Source: Clostridiales bacterium (lineage in GTDB: Bacteria; Bacillota; Clostridia; Christensenellales; Pumilibacteraceae). Taken from it: a stretch of 64,000 nt of DNA. The DNA is taken from the NCBI GenBank assembly GCA_022508445.1, contig JAFLVG010000002.1, positions 1 to 64,000 on the forward strand. Reading direction: 5' to 3'. The position numbers and the translations under genes were made by a program. Position 1 is the stretch's first letter; each line of letters begins with the position of its first letter. Under the pieces are notes generated by a model, which was not told the origin of the DNA, searched no databases, and saw only the letters and a list, made by a program, of their open reading frames with translations. Positions 28,092-36,200 of the stretch are shown piece by piece.

Positions 28092-28708
28092 AAATTAACG
28101 CTCTTTGCACGTCGGAACCTATTGCGGCGAAAAAGTATTGCGATAGAATTGTAACTACTTGCAGCGGAGTTGAAGGCGACGGCTTTACAGTCATTAAGGA
28201 ATATTCGCCGCAAGTTAAGAGCGGAGATATCTATATACCGACGATGTTAGACGAGGATGTGTTAGGCAGTGCATGCGATTACATAGTGACGACGGGCGCG
28301 CGCGCGGTAGTGCGCACGGCGTTTGACCTCGAAGAATCGGGAATAATCGAAGCGAAATACAAACTTTCGCCGATCATGTTGCTTCATAAGCTCGGAGTAC
28401 TCGGCAATTGTACTATCGCCGGCGGCGTGTGTTTGGATAACGACGATCTCGATTTAATGGCGCAAGAAAACGTGCCGCTCATCTTGCTACCGACGGCAGA
28501 CGCCGGATACGGACACGGCTTTGCGCCAGTGTGTGCGGCGGTAAGGCGAGGGATCCGCATAGGGATTGGGACGTTGGACGGCAAGTACAATAAAAAAGCT
28601 AATCTCGATTACGAGCTTGAATTTTTGCGCTTGACCGCCAATGCCGAAATGAGCGTCGAAAACGCTTTAAGCAACGAGCAGTTGAAAAAGATTTTGGCAT
28701 TCGCTTAA
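28088..28708 (+). CDS. Amidohydrolase-like protein lacking the metal ligands
   Basis: This 206-aa protein is coupled to galU by an ATGA overlap. Residues 95-200 read like the last third of a TIM-barrel amidohydrolase such as an adenosine or S-adenosylhomocysteine deaminase-like enzyme: SPIMLLHKLGVLGNCTIAGG, LDNDDLDLMAQENVPLILLP, GHGFAPVCAAVRRGIRIGIGT. The His expected after the strand in CTIA-HG.. is Gly-Gly, and the catalytic Asp of the usual GTD is Leu. The N-terminal HxH half is absent, since the protein has only about 90 residues before this part. It may be a non-enzymatic relative. The resemblance is by eye. Confidence 0.6.
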   Translation: MKINALCTSEPIAAKKYCDRIVTTCSGVEGDGFTVIKEYSPQVKSGDIYIPTMLDEDVLGSACDYIVTTGARAVVRTAFDLEESGIIEAKYKLSPIMLLHKLGVLGNCTIAGGVCLDNDDLDLMAQENVPLILLPTADAGYGHGFAPVCAAVRRGIRIGIGTLDGKYNKKANLDYELEFLRLTANAEMSVENALSNEQLKKILAFA

Positions 28709-28747
28709 AATTTATCGAATATAACACAAAAAACTGCGTTCATAAAG

Positions 28748-28776
28748 TTGACAAGCAAAAAAATATTTAGTAAAAT
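28748..28776 (+). promoter_or_regulatory. tRNA promoter
   Basis: TTGACA (28748-28753), a 17-bp spacer and TAAAAT (28771-28776) place the transcription start a few bases before the tRNA. Confidence 0.8.
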
Positions 28777-28785
28777 ATTGAGGAT

Positions 28786-28869
28786 GCGGTCGTGGCGGAA
28801 TTGGCAGACGCGCAAGACTAAGGATCTTGTGGTAACTCCGTGCAGGTTCAAGTCCTGTCGACCGCACCA
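28786..28869 (+). tRNA. tRNA-Leu, anticodon AAG
   Basis: The acceptor stem GCGGTCG pairs with CGACCGC (28859-28865), followed by discriminator A and an encoded CCA (28867-28869). The anticodon stem CAAGA/TCTTG closes the loop CTAAGGA, so the anticodon is AAG. A long variable arm is present, as expected for a class II tRNA-Leu. A34 would be deaminated to inosine to read CUU, CUC and CUA. The 3' end is the likely insertion site of the element to its right. Confidence 0.93.
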
Positions 28870-29249
28870 TATTTAGTACCCGAAAAGGATGCTAACAAAG
28901 AAATCACCGAGATGTAGTGTAATCGGTGATTTTTTTGTGCAATCAACCACAATATATAGTCAATAAGCATCTTTAATATTTATGGATGACTTTTGAGCTT
29001 TTTACAAAAAAACAGGATTTGAACTCCACATAAGGTGTTCAAAAAAATTAAATAGAGGTATTTGCTATTGCAGAACGCGAAATCAAAGTTGAAGTAAAAC
29101 CAAAGGAACGCCCGCGAGTAAATCTTACGGTCAAGTCGTATAGCAATATTTATTTCTAATAATCAATATTAGATGATTTGTTTTATTATAAGAAAGTAGG
29201 TGTGTTATAATTGGAATACAATAAAAAGTCAGTGGCGGCAAATCAGTAA
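28870..29249. other. Left end of the putative integrated element, no clear gene
   Basis: Apart from the terminator at 28901-28936 this stretch has no convincing gene. An open run of about 30 codons near 29066-29158, after AGAGG, reads like a basic peptide (EREIKVEVKPKERPRVNLTV) but would need an ATT start. It may be a gene remnant. An attL site is expected near the tRNA 3' end, but the matching attR is outside the window. Confidence 0.4.
28901..28936 (+). terminator. Terminator after tRNA-Leu
   Basis: A 10-bp stem AAATCACCGA (28901-28910) / TCGGTGATTT (28923-28932) is followed by T's to 28936. Confidence 0.85.
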
Positions 29250-29298
29250 TTTACAAAATTGTATCAAAATAATACATAGCAAATTTACAAAAATGTAT
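29250..29298 (+). promoter_or_regulatory. Twin operator-like sites TACA-N4-TGTA
   Basis: Two 15-bp sites at 29250-29264 and 29284-29298 share TTTACAAAA(T/A)TGTAT, each with a TACA-N4-TGTA inverted core. Their starts are 34 bp apart. The second one abuts the -35 box at 29298. They are the likely binding sites of the XRE protein encoded next. Confidence 0.65.
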
Positions 29299-29327
29299 TG
29301 ACAAGATACTTTGTAGTATGATATAAT
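29298..29327 (+). promoter_or_regulatory. Promoter of the ESCRT-like/TIR operon
   Basis: TTGACA (29298-29303), an 18-bp spacer and TATAAT (29322-29327) form the promoter. GAGGTAGG at 29343 serves as the ribosome site for the first gene. It is the only clear promoter before 41623, so the eight genes may form one transcript. Confidence 0.8.
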
Positions 29328-29355
29328 CTACTTATCTTAAACGAGGTAGGTTAGT

Positions 29356-29715
29356 ATGACCGAATTTGGCAAGGTATTAAGAATAATCAGGATCAATTCC
29401 GGTGATAGCGCAAAGGAAATGGCGGAAAAGCTCGGTATCTCTACGCCGTATCTTAATGCTATAGAAAATGGCAGACGAGATATTCCAAATGGTTTGGCGG
29501 ATACTGTCATCAGCGTTTATTCTCTTTCGGAGCGCGATCAAGAGAATCTACGAGAAGCCCTTGTGTCCTCGAAGGATAGGGTGAAGATAGACCTAACAGA
29601 ACTCGGCGAGAAGAAACGCCGTGTTATTTTGGCGTTAGCTCAAGATGAGGTTGATGGTGAAACGCTTGAAGAAATCTGTAAATTAGTAAACAGTAAAAAC
29701 GGAGGGAACAAATGA
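29356..29715 (+). CDS. XRE-family regulator of the ESCRT-like/TIR operon
   Basis: This 119-aa protein has residues 5-60 as an XRE helix-turn-helix (KVLRIIRINSGDSAKEMAEKLGISTPYLNAIENGRR). A second helical part about 50 residues long probably dimerises. It is the first gene of the operon and overlaps the second by 4 bp, so it is made together with the system. Twin TACA-N4-TGTA sites cover its own promoter, which suggests autorepression that could be lifted on stress or infection. Confidence 0.85.
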   Translation: MTEFGKVLRIIRINSGDSAKEMAEKLGISTPYLNAIENGRRDIPNGLADTVISVYSLSERDQENLREALVSSKDRVKIDLTELGEKKRRVILALAQDEVDGETLEEICKLVNSKNGGNK

Positions 29716-30365
29716 AGGGAATTGTGTTGGAACCAATGATTGCCGATGAAAATGTCGTCATTCAATTCACCGATGTAATCGTGACAGATAAGAATACGAC
29801 TGTCAAGGTGCCGAATGGCTTTATTGCCGTAGTTTTCATAGATGAGCGCGTAGCGTTCAAATTGGATGTCAGTGTGGGCAAAAAATTAGCTGACTACGGC
29901 AAAGAATACATAGGCAAACAATGCAAGGTCGCATTTGTTCGTACGAAGCCTTTGCCGCAGATGATGTGGGGATTTGGGAATATCCAAGTCAACAACAGTC
30001 GGCTTAAAGAAGCATACCGAGTGGGCGCAAATGGAAAGTACGGAATCGAGATTTCCGAAATGGCAAAACTCATTCACGGCTTTTATACCGAATCAAATAT
30101 CACGATCGACACGCTGCGCGAAAAGACCATAAGCATTATCAAGACGGTAGGTGTGTCGATTCTCGGAAGTTACTTTGCCGATACGGATATATCGGTGTTT
30201 GAAATTTCCGCGCACACCAACGAATTGCGTAATACAATGCTGAACGCGCTATCTCAAGAACGTGCGTTTGCAGAAATAGGAATACGACTAAAAGATCTTA
30301 CCGTTGACGGTATTCATGTCAATGAGGAAGACTTGCAACTCATCAGAAATAGAATTAACGGATAA
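29712..30365 (+). CDS. SPFH/band-7-like protein
   Basis: This 217-aa protein starts within the previous stop (ATGA). A beta-rich first half (VPNGFIAVVFIDERVAFKLDVSVGKKL, then WGFGNIQVNN and YGIEISE) and a helical second half (LREKTISIIKT, HTNELRNTMLNALSQERAFAEIGIRLKDLTVDGI) fit the SPFH fold of YdjI-type proteins. Such proteins sit on membranes with PspA-type partners. No transmembrane span is seen, so membrane contact would be through partners or short helices. In this operon it probably marks or scaffolds the membrane site where the coiled-coil proteins assemble. The fold call is by pattern. Confidence 0.6.
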   Translation: MKGIVLEPMIADENVVIQFTDVIVTDKNTTVKVPNGFIAVVFIDERVAFKLDVSVGKKLADYGKEYIGKQCKVAFVRTKPLPQMMWGFGNIQVNNSRLKEAYRVGANGKYGIEISEMAKLIHGFYTESNITIDTLREKTISIIKTVGVSILGSYFADTDISVFEISAHTNELRNTMLNALSQERAFAEIGIRLKDLTVDGIHVNEEDLQLIRNRING

Positions 30366-30377
30366 AGGAGAAATACC

Positions 30378-31385
30378 ATGAAAAAATACACGCCTTCGGT
30401 AAAGAACAATAATGCGTTGCGCGACGAAGTAGCAACCGAGCTGAAAGCCTTTGTTTATCGTTTGGAAAAAGGCAAATACAACGGCGATTTGGATTCCGAT
30501 GTTGTGAGCGATATAACATCACAATTAAAGAGTTTGTCCGAGTCGTTTGAGAATGTTATTTGCACGGGCGAAGAAAATATAGGTTTACTTGCAGAGCAGG
30601 CTATAAGCCAAATAAAAGAATTGGCAAAGCAAGCCGACCAAAAAATGACACACAGATTTGAAAGTGCTGCCGATGAACTCATCTATACGATTGGGCTTTG
30701 GAAAGATGTAATAAACGGTGTTGCGGTTATGGGAACGCCGGAGGAAATCGAAAAAGAAAAGGTCAGTCGCAGTCGCAAAAAGCTCGAAGCGCGGCTTAAA
30801 GAGCTTGCGGATATTAAGCAGAGCTTTGTCGAAAACGATAAGCGACTTGAAAAAGAATTATCTACGCTTGAAGATGACTTAGCCGAATATGAAAGCGCTA
30901 TGCTTAAAGAAGATAACGAGCGTAAAATCAACGACTTGTTCCGTAACATAAAAGCCACAAAGAGTAAGATAGATATGCTTACCGTTAGGCATAGCAACTA
31001 TTCGGCTTGTTACAATCTGTTGGATATGATTTACGCAAACGCTGCCGAGATTTTACAGGCAACAGACTTCGCTGCCGAAGAAATAGGCAAGGCTAAGGCT
31101 TTGCTCAATATCGAAAAGTTAAAGAGAGTGGTTGTTGATCCTGACAGGGCGATAGCGATATTGAAGCGTATGGATGCCGATATTAAAGAAATAGCTAAGC
31201 GTACCAGCTCACTTGATAGCAGGGTTTTCGGATTGGATAGCGGTGCGGCTACCGTAAGCGACGATGCTATGAAATATAAAGAAGAACTTATGCGTAAAAA
31301 GCGCGAAAAGGAAGCTCTTGCAGCATCTAACGACGGCATAGAAACGCCGGCTAAACCTAAAACCAAAATCGACACGGAGGACTAA
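30378..31385 (+). CDS. Coiled-coil protein, possible ESCRT-III/PspA-like partner
   Basis: This 335-aa protein has AAAGGAG before ATG. It is almost all helix. Residues about 125-215 form a long charged hairpin-like coiled coil (RKKLEARLKELADIKQSFVENDKRLEKELS), followed by shorter helices (KALLNIEKLKRVVVDPDRAIAILKRMDADIKEIAKR) and a Lys-rich tail. It has no signal or membrane span. A long hairpin followed by short helices is the layout of ESCRT-III/PspA/Vipp1 proteins, but low-complexity coiled coils are easy to over-read. It is encoded 5 bp ahead of the smaller, more CHMP-like protein. Confidence 0.6.
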   Translation: MKKYTPSVKNNNALRDEVATELKAFVYRLEKGKYNGDLDSDVVSDITSQLKSLSESFENVICTGEENIGLLAEQAISQIKELAKQADQKMTHRFESAADELIYTIGLWKDVINGVAVMGTPEEIEKEKVSRSRKKLEARLKELADIKQSFVENDKRLEKELSTLEDDLAEYESAMLKEDNERKINDLFRNIKATKSKIDMLTVRHSNYSACYNLLDMIYANAAEILQATDFAAEEIGKAKALLNIEKLKRVVVDPDRAIAILKRMDADIKEIAKRTSSLDSRVFGLDSGAATVSDDAMKYKEELMRKKREKEALAASNDGIETPAKPKTKIDTED

Positions 31386-31389
31386 TATA

Positions 31390-31974
31390 ATGGCATTTTT
31401 CAAAACAAAACAAGAAAAAGAAATAATGGCGCAAATGGAGCGCGATGAACAGCTTGAAAAATTTAACGAACAAATTAACACATTAAAGCAAAAGCGTGAG
31501 GAATACGCTAAAATCGCCGCCGAAGCGGAAATAAACGGAGATACGGGTACTTATGACATTGCGCTCAATGCTTTGATGGAGCTGAACGATGTTATTAGCG
31601 CTCTTATGCAGACGAAGGCTAACTTCGATATAATCAACATTTCAAATTCTATTGCAATGACAATGGCTACCGCTATGTCTGCGCTCGAATCAATGGCAAG
31701 CGGCAAATCGCAACTCCCCGATATTCGCAAAATTCAAAAAGCAAATGCGAAGATGGCAAAGTATATGCGGAGCATGAAGATTTCTCAAAAGGCTATGGTT
31801 AGCGCAATGAGAACATCTAATCCTGCCAATCGTACAAGGAGCGAAGAGGAGATTGCTACGGTTCGTCCTATGATTGACGCGGCACGAGCAAAAATGTCGG
31901 GAGTAAGTATGCCTACACCGTCCGGACTCGACTTGTCCGCAGAAATCGAAGCAGAAAAGAAAAAGATCATCTAA
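31390..31974 (+). CDS. Snf7/CHMP-like coiled-coil protein
   Basis: This 194-aa protein is all-helical and close to the length of eukaryotic CHMP (ESCRT-III) subunits. A basic first helix pair (EQINTLKQKREEYAKIAAEA) is followed by a second helix (YDIALNALMELNDVISALMQTKANFDII). A Met/Ala-rich segment (IAMTMATAMSALESM) and KIQKANAKMAKYMRSMKIS come next, recalling CHMP1. The end, after a flexible Pro/Gly linker, is a short amphipathic helix (LSAEIEAEKKK) where CHMP proteins carry the MIT-interacting motif. The next gene encodes an MIT-like/Vps4-like ATPase two bases downstream, which fits. The similarity is a reading of pattern and has not been confirmed by structure comparison. Confidence 0.6.
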   Translation: MAFFKTKQEKEIMAQMERDEQLEKFNEQINTLKQKREEYAKIAAEAEINGDTGTYDIALNALMELNDVISALMQTKANFDIINISNSIAMTMATAMSALESMASGKSQLPDIRKIQKANAKMAKYMRSMKISQKAMVSAMRTSNPANRTRSEEEIATVRPMIDAARAKMSGVSMPTPSGLDLSAEIEAEKKKII

Positions 31975-31975
31975 C

Positions 31976-33256
31976 ATGACAGTACAAGAGTTAAAAGACA
32001 AGTGCAATGCCGCTTATGCGACCGCTATCGATTTAATCGAGAACGGTGGGAACAGCGGCGAGATAGGCAAATGCTTGCTTGAAGCGGCGGATTTGCTTGT
32101 AAAGGTAGGTCAGCAAAGCATCGCCGAACGCGAATTATGCGAAAGCAAAGCGCGCAAGCTTTTGGATTGCGCTAAACGCATCCGCGAAGGCGATTCACTT
32201 AGCGATGTCTATAAAACTCTGACCGGCGAAGCTCTGCCCGAAAAAACAAAACAAGTAGCTCCACCTAAACCTGTTTCAGAAGTAAAACCTATGGCGACGC
32301 CGGACATTCGTGCGCCGCGCGAAACGGTCGAACAGAATTCTCGGAAGAGCGATATAGTGCCGCCGCGACAAATCAATCCTACGCCTGCCGGCATGAAATA
32401 TCAATTTAATTGGGACACATTGCCTTCCACGTCCTTTAATGATGTTGCAGGCTTGGATGATGTTAAGGACGCAGTATTGCGGAAGGTTTTATTGCCCCTG
32501 AAAAATCCCGAATTGTATGAGGGTTATGTTAAAAAGAACGGCGGCGGACTTCTGTTATACGGCCCACCGGGGACAGGAAAAACAATGATTGCTGCAGCAA
32601 TCGCACACGAGATAGGCGCAAAGTTCTGTTCAGTCGGTGCGTCCGACTTGGTGTTAGGTGGTTTGGGAAACTCCACAAAAGCCATCGTAAACTTATTCAA
32701 GGAAGCGCGTAGCTTTTCGTGTTCGGTTATCTTCTTTGATGAGATTGAATCGCTTTGTCAGGTGGACACTCATGCGCAGCATACCCGTGAAATTCGTTCG
32801 GAGCTTCTTCGCCAAATACAAGGTTTGGACGCTTACGGAAAGGACGACAATAGGATACTGTTCTTGATTGCGGCTACAAATAAGCCGTGGGATATTGATC
32901 CTGCATTTGTTCGCCCCGGACGATTCGGAACTCGTATTTATGTGGGCTTGCCCGATGATAAGGCAAGAGAGTATATGATAAAGTCACGGCTTGAAAAGAT
33001 CAAGGATCGTGGTAAAGTCGCCGTTTCGGAAGATATAGATGTTGTAGATATTGTAACAAAAACGAATGGCTTTAACGGCGCAGATATGGGCAATCTTTTG
33101 GACGAGGTGCAAGAGATTTCAATTCTTCGTGGAGCAAAAACAGGAGTTAAAATTATAACACAGGATGATTTCGATTCAGCTTTGCAAAAAGTGACAACTT
33201 CGGTACAACAAAAAGATTTGCAAAAGCTCGAAGATTGGCGCAACAAAAACGGATAG
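31976..33256 (+). CDS. Vps4-like AAA ATPase with MIT-like N-terminal domain (1)
   Basis: This 426-aa protein has residues 5-72 as a three-helix bundle of MIT layout (YATAIDLIENGG...GKCLLEAADLLVKVGQQS...SKARKLLDCAKRIRE). A Pro-rich linker leads to a single AAA domain of the meiotic/Vps4 type (SFNDVAGLDDVKDAVLRKVLLPLKNPELY). Walker A is residues 196-203 (GPPGTGKT), Walker B Asp255-Glu256, and the sensor and Arg-finger blocks are AATNKPWDID and RPGRFGT. The pore-loop region has LVLGGLGN instead of the Vps4-like SKWMGE, so substrate gripping may differ from the second ATPase. It would be expected to disassemble or remodel the coiled-coil polymer encoded just before it. Confidence 0.8.
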   Translation: MTVQELKDKCNAAYATAIDLIENGGNSGEIGKCLLEAADLLVKVGQQSIAERELCESKARKLLDCAKRIREGDSLSDVYKTLTGEALPEKTKQVAPPKPVSEVKPMATPDIRAPRETVEQNSRKSDIVPPRQINPTPAGMKYQFNWDTLPSTSFNDVAGLDDVKDAVLRKVLLPLKNPELYEGYVKKNGGGLLLYGPPGTGKTMIAAAIAHEIGAKFCSVGASDLVLGGLGNSTKAIVNLFKEARSFSCSVIFFDEIESLCQVDTHAQHTREIRSELLRQIQGLDAYGKDDNRILFLIAATNKPWDIDPAFVRPGRFGTRIYVGLPDDKAREYMIKSRLEKIKDRGKVAVSEDIDVVDIVTKTNGFNGADMGNLLDEVQEISILRGAKTGVKIITQDDFDSALQKVTTSVQQKDLQKLEDWRNKNG

Positions 33257-33274
33257 ATTTTAAGGACGGACGGA

Positions 33275-36200
33275 ATGAGTCAAAACATTTGTAATATTTG
33301 CGGAGCAAATTACGAATATGTGGACGGCAAGTGGAAGTGTCCCGCTTGCGGTGCGTATAAGGAGGAGGAGCTTTCCAATGAGGAAGTAACTCTGCTTTAT
33401 AATGCTGCGCAAAAACTAAGACTAAATGCGTTTGACGATGCCGAAGAAATGTATCGTGATGTAGTGCGTAAATATCCCAAGTGCAGCGAGGGATATTGGG
33501 GATTAGTGCTGTCAAAGTACGGTATCAAATATGAGCAAGATTATGACGGCAAAATGATTCCCACTTGCTACGCCGCAAGCTATGACAGCATACTGACCGA
33601 CAAAGACTACAGCAGAGCGTTGGATTATGCGTCAAAAGAGAATCGCAAGTATTATGAAGAACAAGCGGAAAAGATAGAAAAAATCCGCAAGGAATGGGTT
33701 GAAAAAGCGTCAAAAGAACAACCCTACGATATATTTATTTCGTACAAAGATACCGAGCTTGAGAATGGTGTTAATCGCACTAACGACAGCTACGACGTAT
33801 TTGAGCTTTACACTCACTTGCGGTCGCAGGGGTACAATGTATTTTTCAGCCGCGAGTCACTCAAGGGCAAGGAAGGCGAAAAGTACGAGCCGTATATATT
33901 CAATGCTCTAAATACCGCACACGTTATGATTGTGTTCGGGAGTAAACTCGAATATATAGAATCGACTTGGATTAAAAACGAATGGTCGAGGTTTTATAAG
34001 CGCATAAAGAACGGGCAAAAGCAGTCAAACGCGCTTATTGTAGTGTATAAAGATTTTAACCCGTCAGGGTTGCCGCGTCCGTTAAACTCGGTGCAGAGTT
34101 TGGATCGAAATGCACTTACTTTTATAAGCGACTTGGATGCTTATATTGCGCGTGTGGTCGGTGCTGCGCGAGTGGCGCTTCCTCGCATTGAGCGTGTAGA
34201 AATCAAAGCAAGTGCAAAAGGCGGCAGGACGGCAAAAGGGAAAGAGAAAAAGAAATCTGCGGAAGTTCGTCCGGAAGTAGAAAAGCGCGAGCTTGGCGGA
34301 ACGCAGATACAAAAGCTTACCGCAAACGCCGAAAAGCGACTTGCGGTTGCCGATGCGTATTTGCAAGGCGAACAATACGATGAAGCGGAAAAAGCGTTTT
34401 CGGACTTTTTAGTCAGCGACAAAAACAACGGTAAAGCGCTTGTCGGCAAGCTGTTGTCAAAGGTGCATTGTAAGTCTGTAGATATTATTGCAAGCGACAA
34501 CCTTTCTGATTTTGACGATTGGGATTTATTGGATAGAGTTCTGCACTGTGCCGAGAAAAGCGATGCAGAGAAGATTCTTAAAGCCTTCTGTGCTTTGTCT
34601 GTAGCTTGTTTACAAAGTAATGCGGCACGAGCAAAAGCGGTTTGCGAGCAAGTATGCGCTTATGATTTACCGTGCGTGGCGAAACTTCGTGAGGACTTAT
34701 TAGCATTTAGCTTTAAGCATTTGTCGGATTGCAACGAAGCAAAATACTTTATAGATATTGCAATTTTGTATGAGCAAAATAGCAGAGAGTATATTAAAAA
34801 GTTGCAATCTGCAATATTGAGTTATGTTGAAAACGGCAAGTATGTTTACGCCGATGAGTGCGCCAAAAAACTCGCCGACGCGGACGAGTCCTCATACATA
34901 GAATGCTGTATTTCCGTTGCGGAAGCGGCGCGTAAAGCCCTAAAATTCGGTGTTGCAAAAGAATACTACGAAAAGGCTCTTGAGTTAGTACCCGATAATG
35001 CAACGGCATTGTTCGGCAAAGTGTGTGCGTCTATAAGCTGTGAAAGTGACGACAGGCTCTATAAGCATATACAAGGATTAAGTGAGTTTTCCGATGTGGA
35101 AGATTGGCTTGCTGTTATGGCAGGAACAGACTATGTTCCACAGCTTGAGGTGTTGCTTGTAGCGTGTGAAAAACACATAGCCGAGCGCGGCGCGGAAAGG
35201 GATAATATAGGCGAGGTGGCACAACGGCTACTTGCGTACATTCCCAAAAACGATGATGAAAAATTAGTTACTTGGCTGAAACGGCTTGCCGCAGCTTTCC
35301 AAGAGAACAAAGACTTTGAAATGGCGCAAAAGTTCTATTCTATGGCGATAGCTGTGGATAGCGAAGACCATGCTACATACTGGGGCTTATTGCAGTCAAA
35401 ATTAAACTGCAAAACCGATGAAGAAGTAATAGAACAGCCCGCCCCTCTATCCGATTATCAAGAATTTCAAAATGCGTTGGTGGCGGCCGGTAGCAACCGC
35501 GATGCTATGGCTCACTATATAGATGTGCAGGGCAAGCAAAAAGAATGGGCAGCTAAAAAGGCAAAGAAAGATAAGGCAGCTAAAAGACGGAAAAAGATAA
35601 CCGTAATCACAAGCATTGTGATGGCGGTTGTGTTGATGATAGTCGGGGCGATAGTAGGCGGTGTCAGTTACTATAATAGTGAAAATCAATTAAAGTACAT
35701 AGCCGTGAACGGTGGGTATGCTGTCTACGGTGGAAAGTATTATCACAAGAACGCATCGGGCAAATTGGTTATTCCTACCGAGCATGACGGAAAACCCGTT
35801 GTTGAGATTGCAGATAACGCATTCGAGAATTTTGACAAAGTAAATGAAATCGTCCTGCCTTCAACTATTGTGCGGATAGGAGAACGCGCCTTTGCCGGCA
35901 CGGCAATTACCGAGATAACGCTATCGCCGACAATAGAATATATCGGCAAAAACGCTTTCTATGGATGCAGTAGCCTAAATGTTATTCACATACCTGACCG
36001 CACAGAGCTTCCGTCCAAGTGGAATGCGGAATGGAGTGGCGGTAGTAATGCTAAAATAGAATTTCAAATTAAAGTCACATACGACTATAACGGCGCGACT
36101 GCAAACAATACGGTAACAAGCACCTATGTCGTTTATGAAAATGATTTTAATCTAATCGTTCCCGTGCGTGACGGTTACGCATTTAACGGTTGGTATCGCG

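Noticed and set aside
30378..31974. Plain PspA/YdjF homologue reading of the two coiled-coil proteins
   Set aside because: The SPFH gene invites this reading, but the usual PspA N-terminal amphipathic helix pattern is not visible and the MIT-AAA neighbours fit an ESCRT-like reading better. It stays an alternative.
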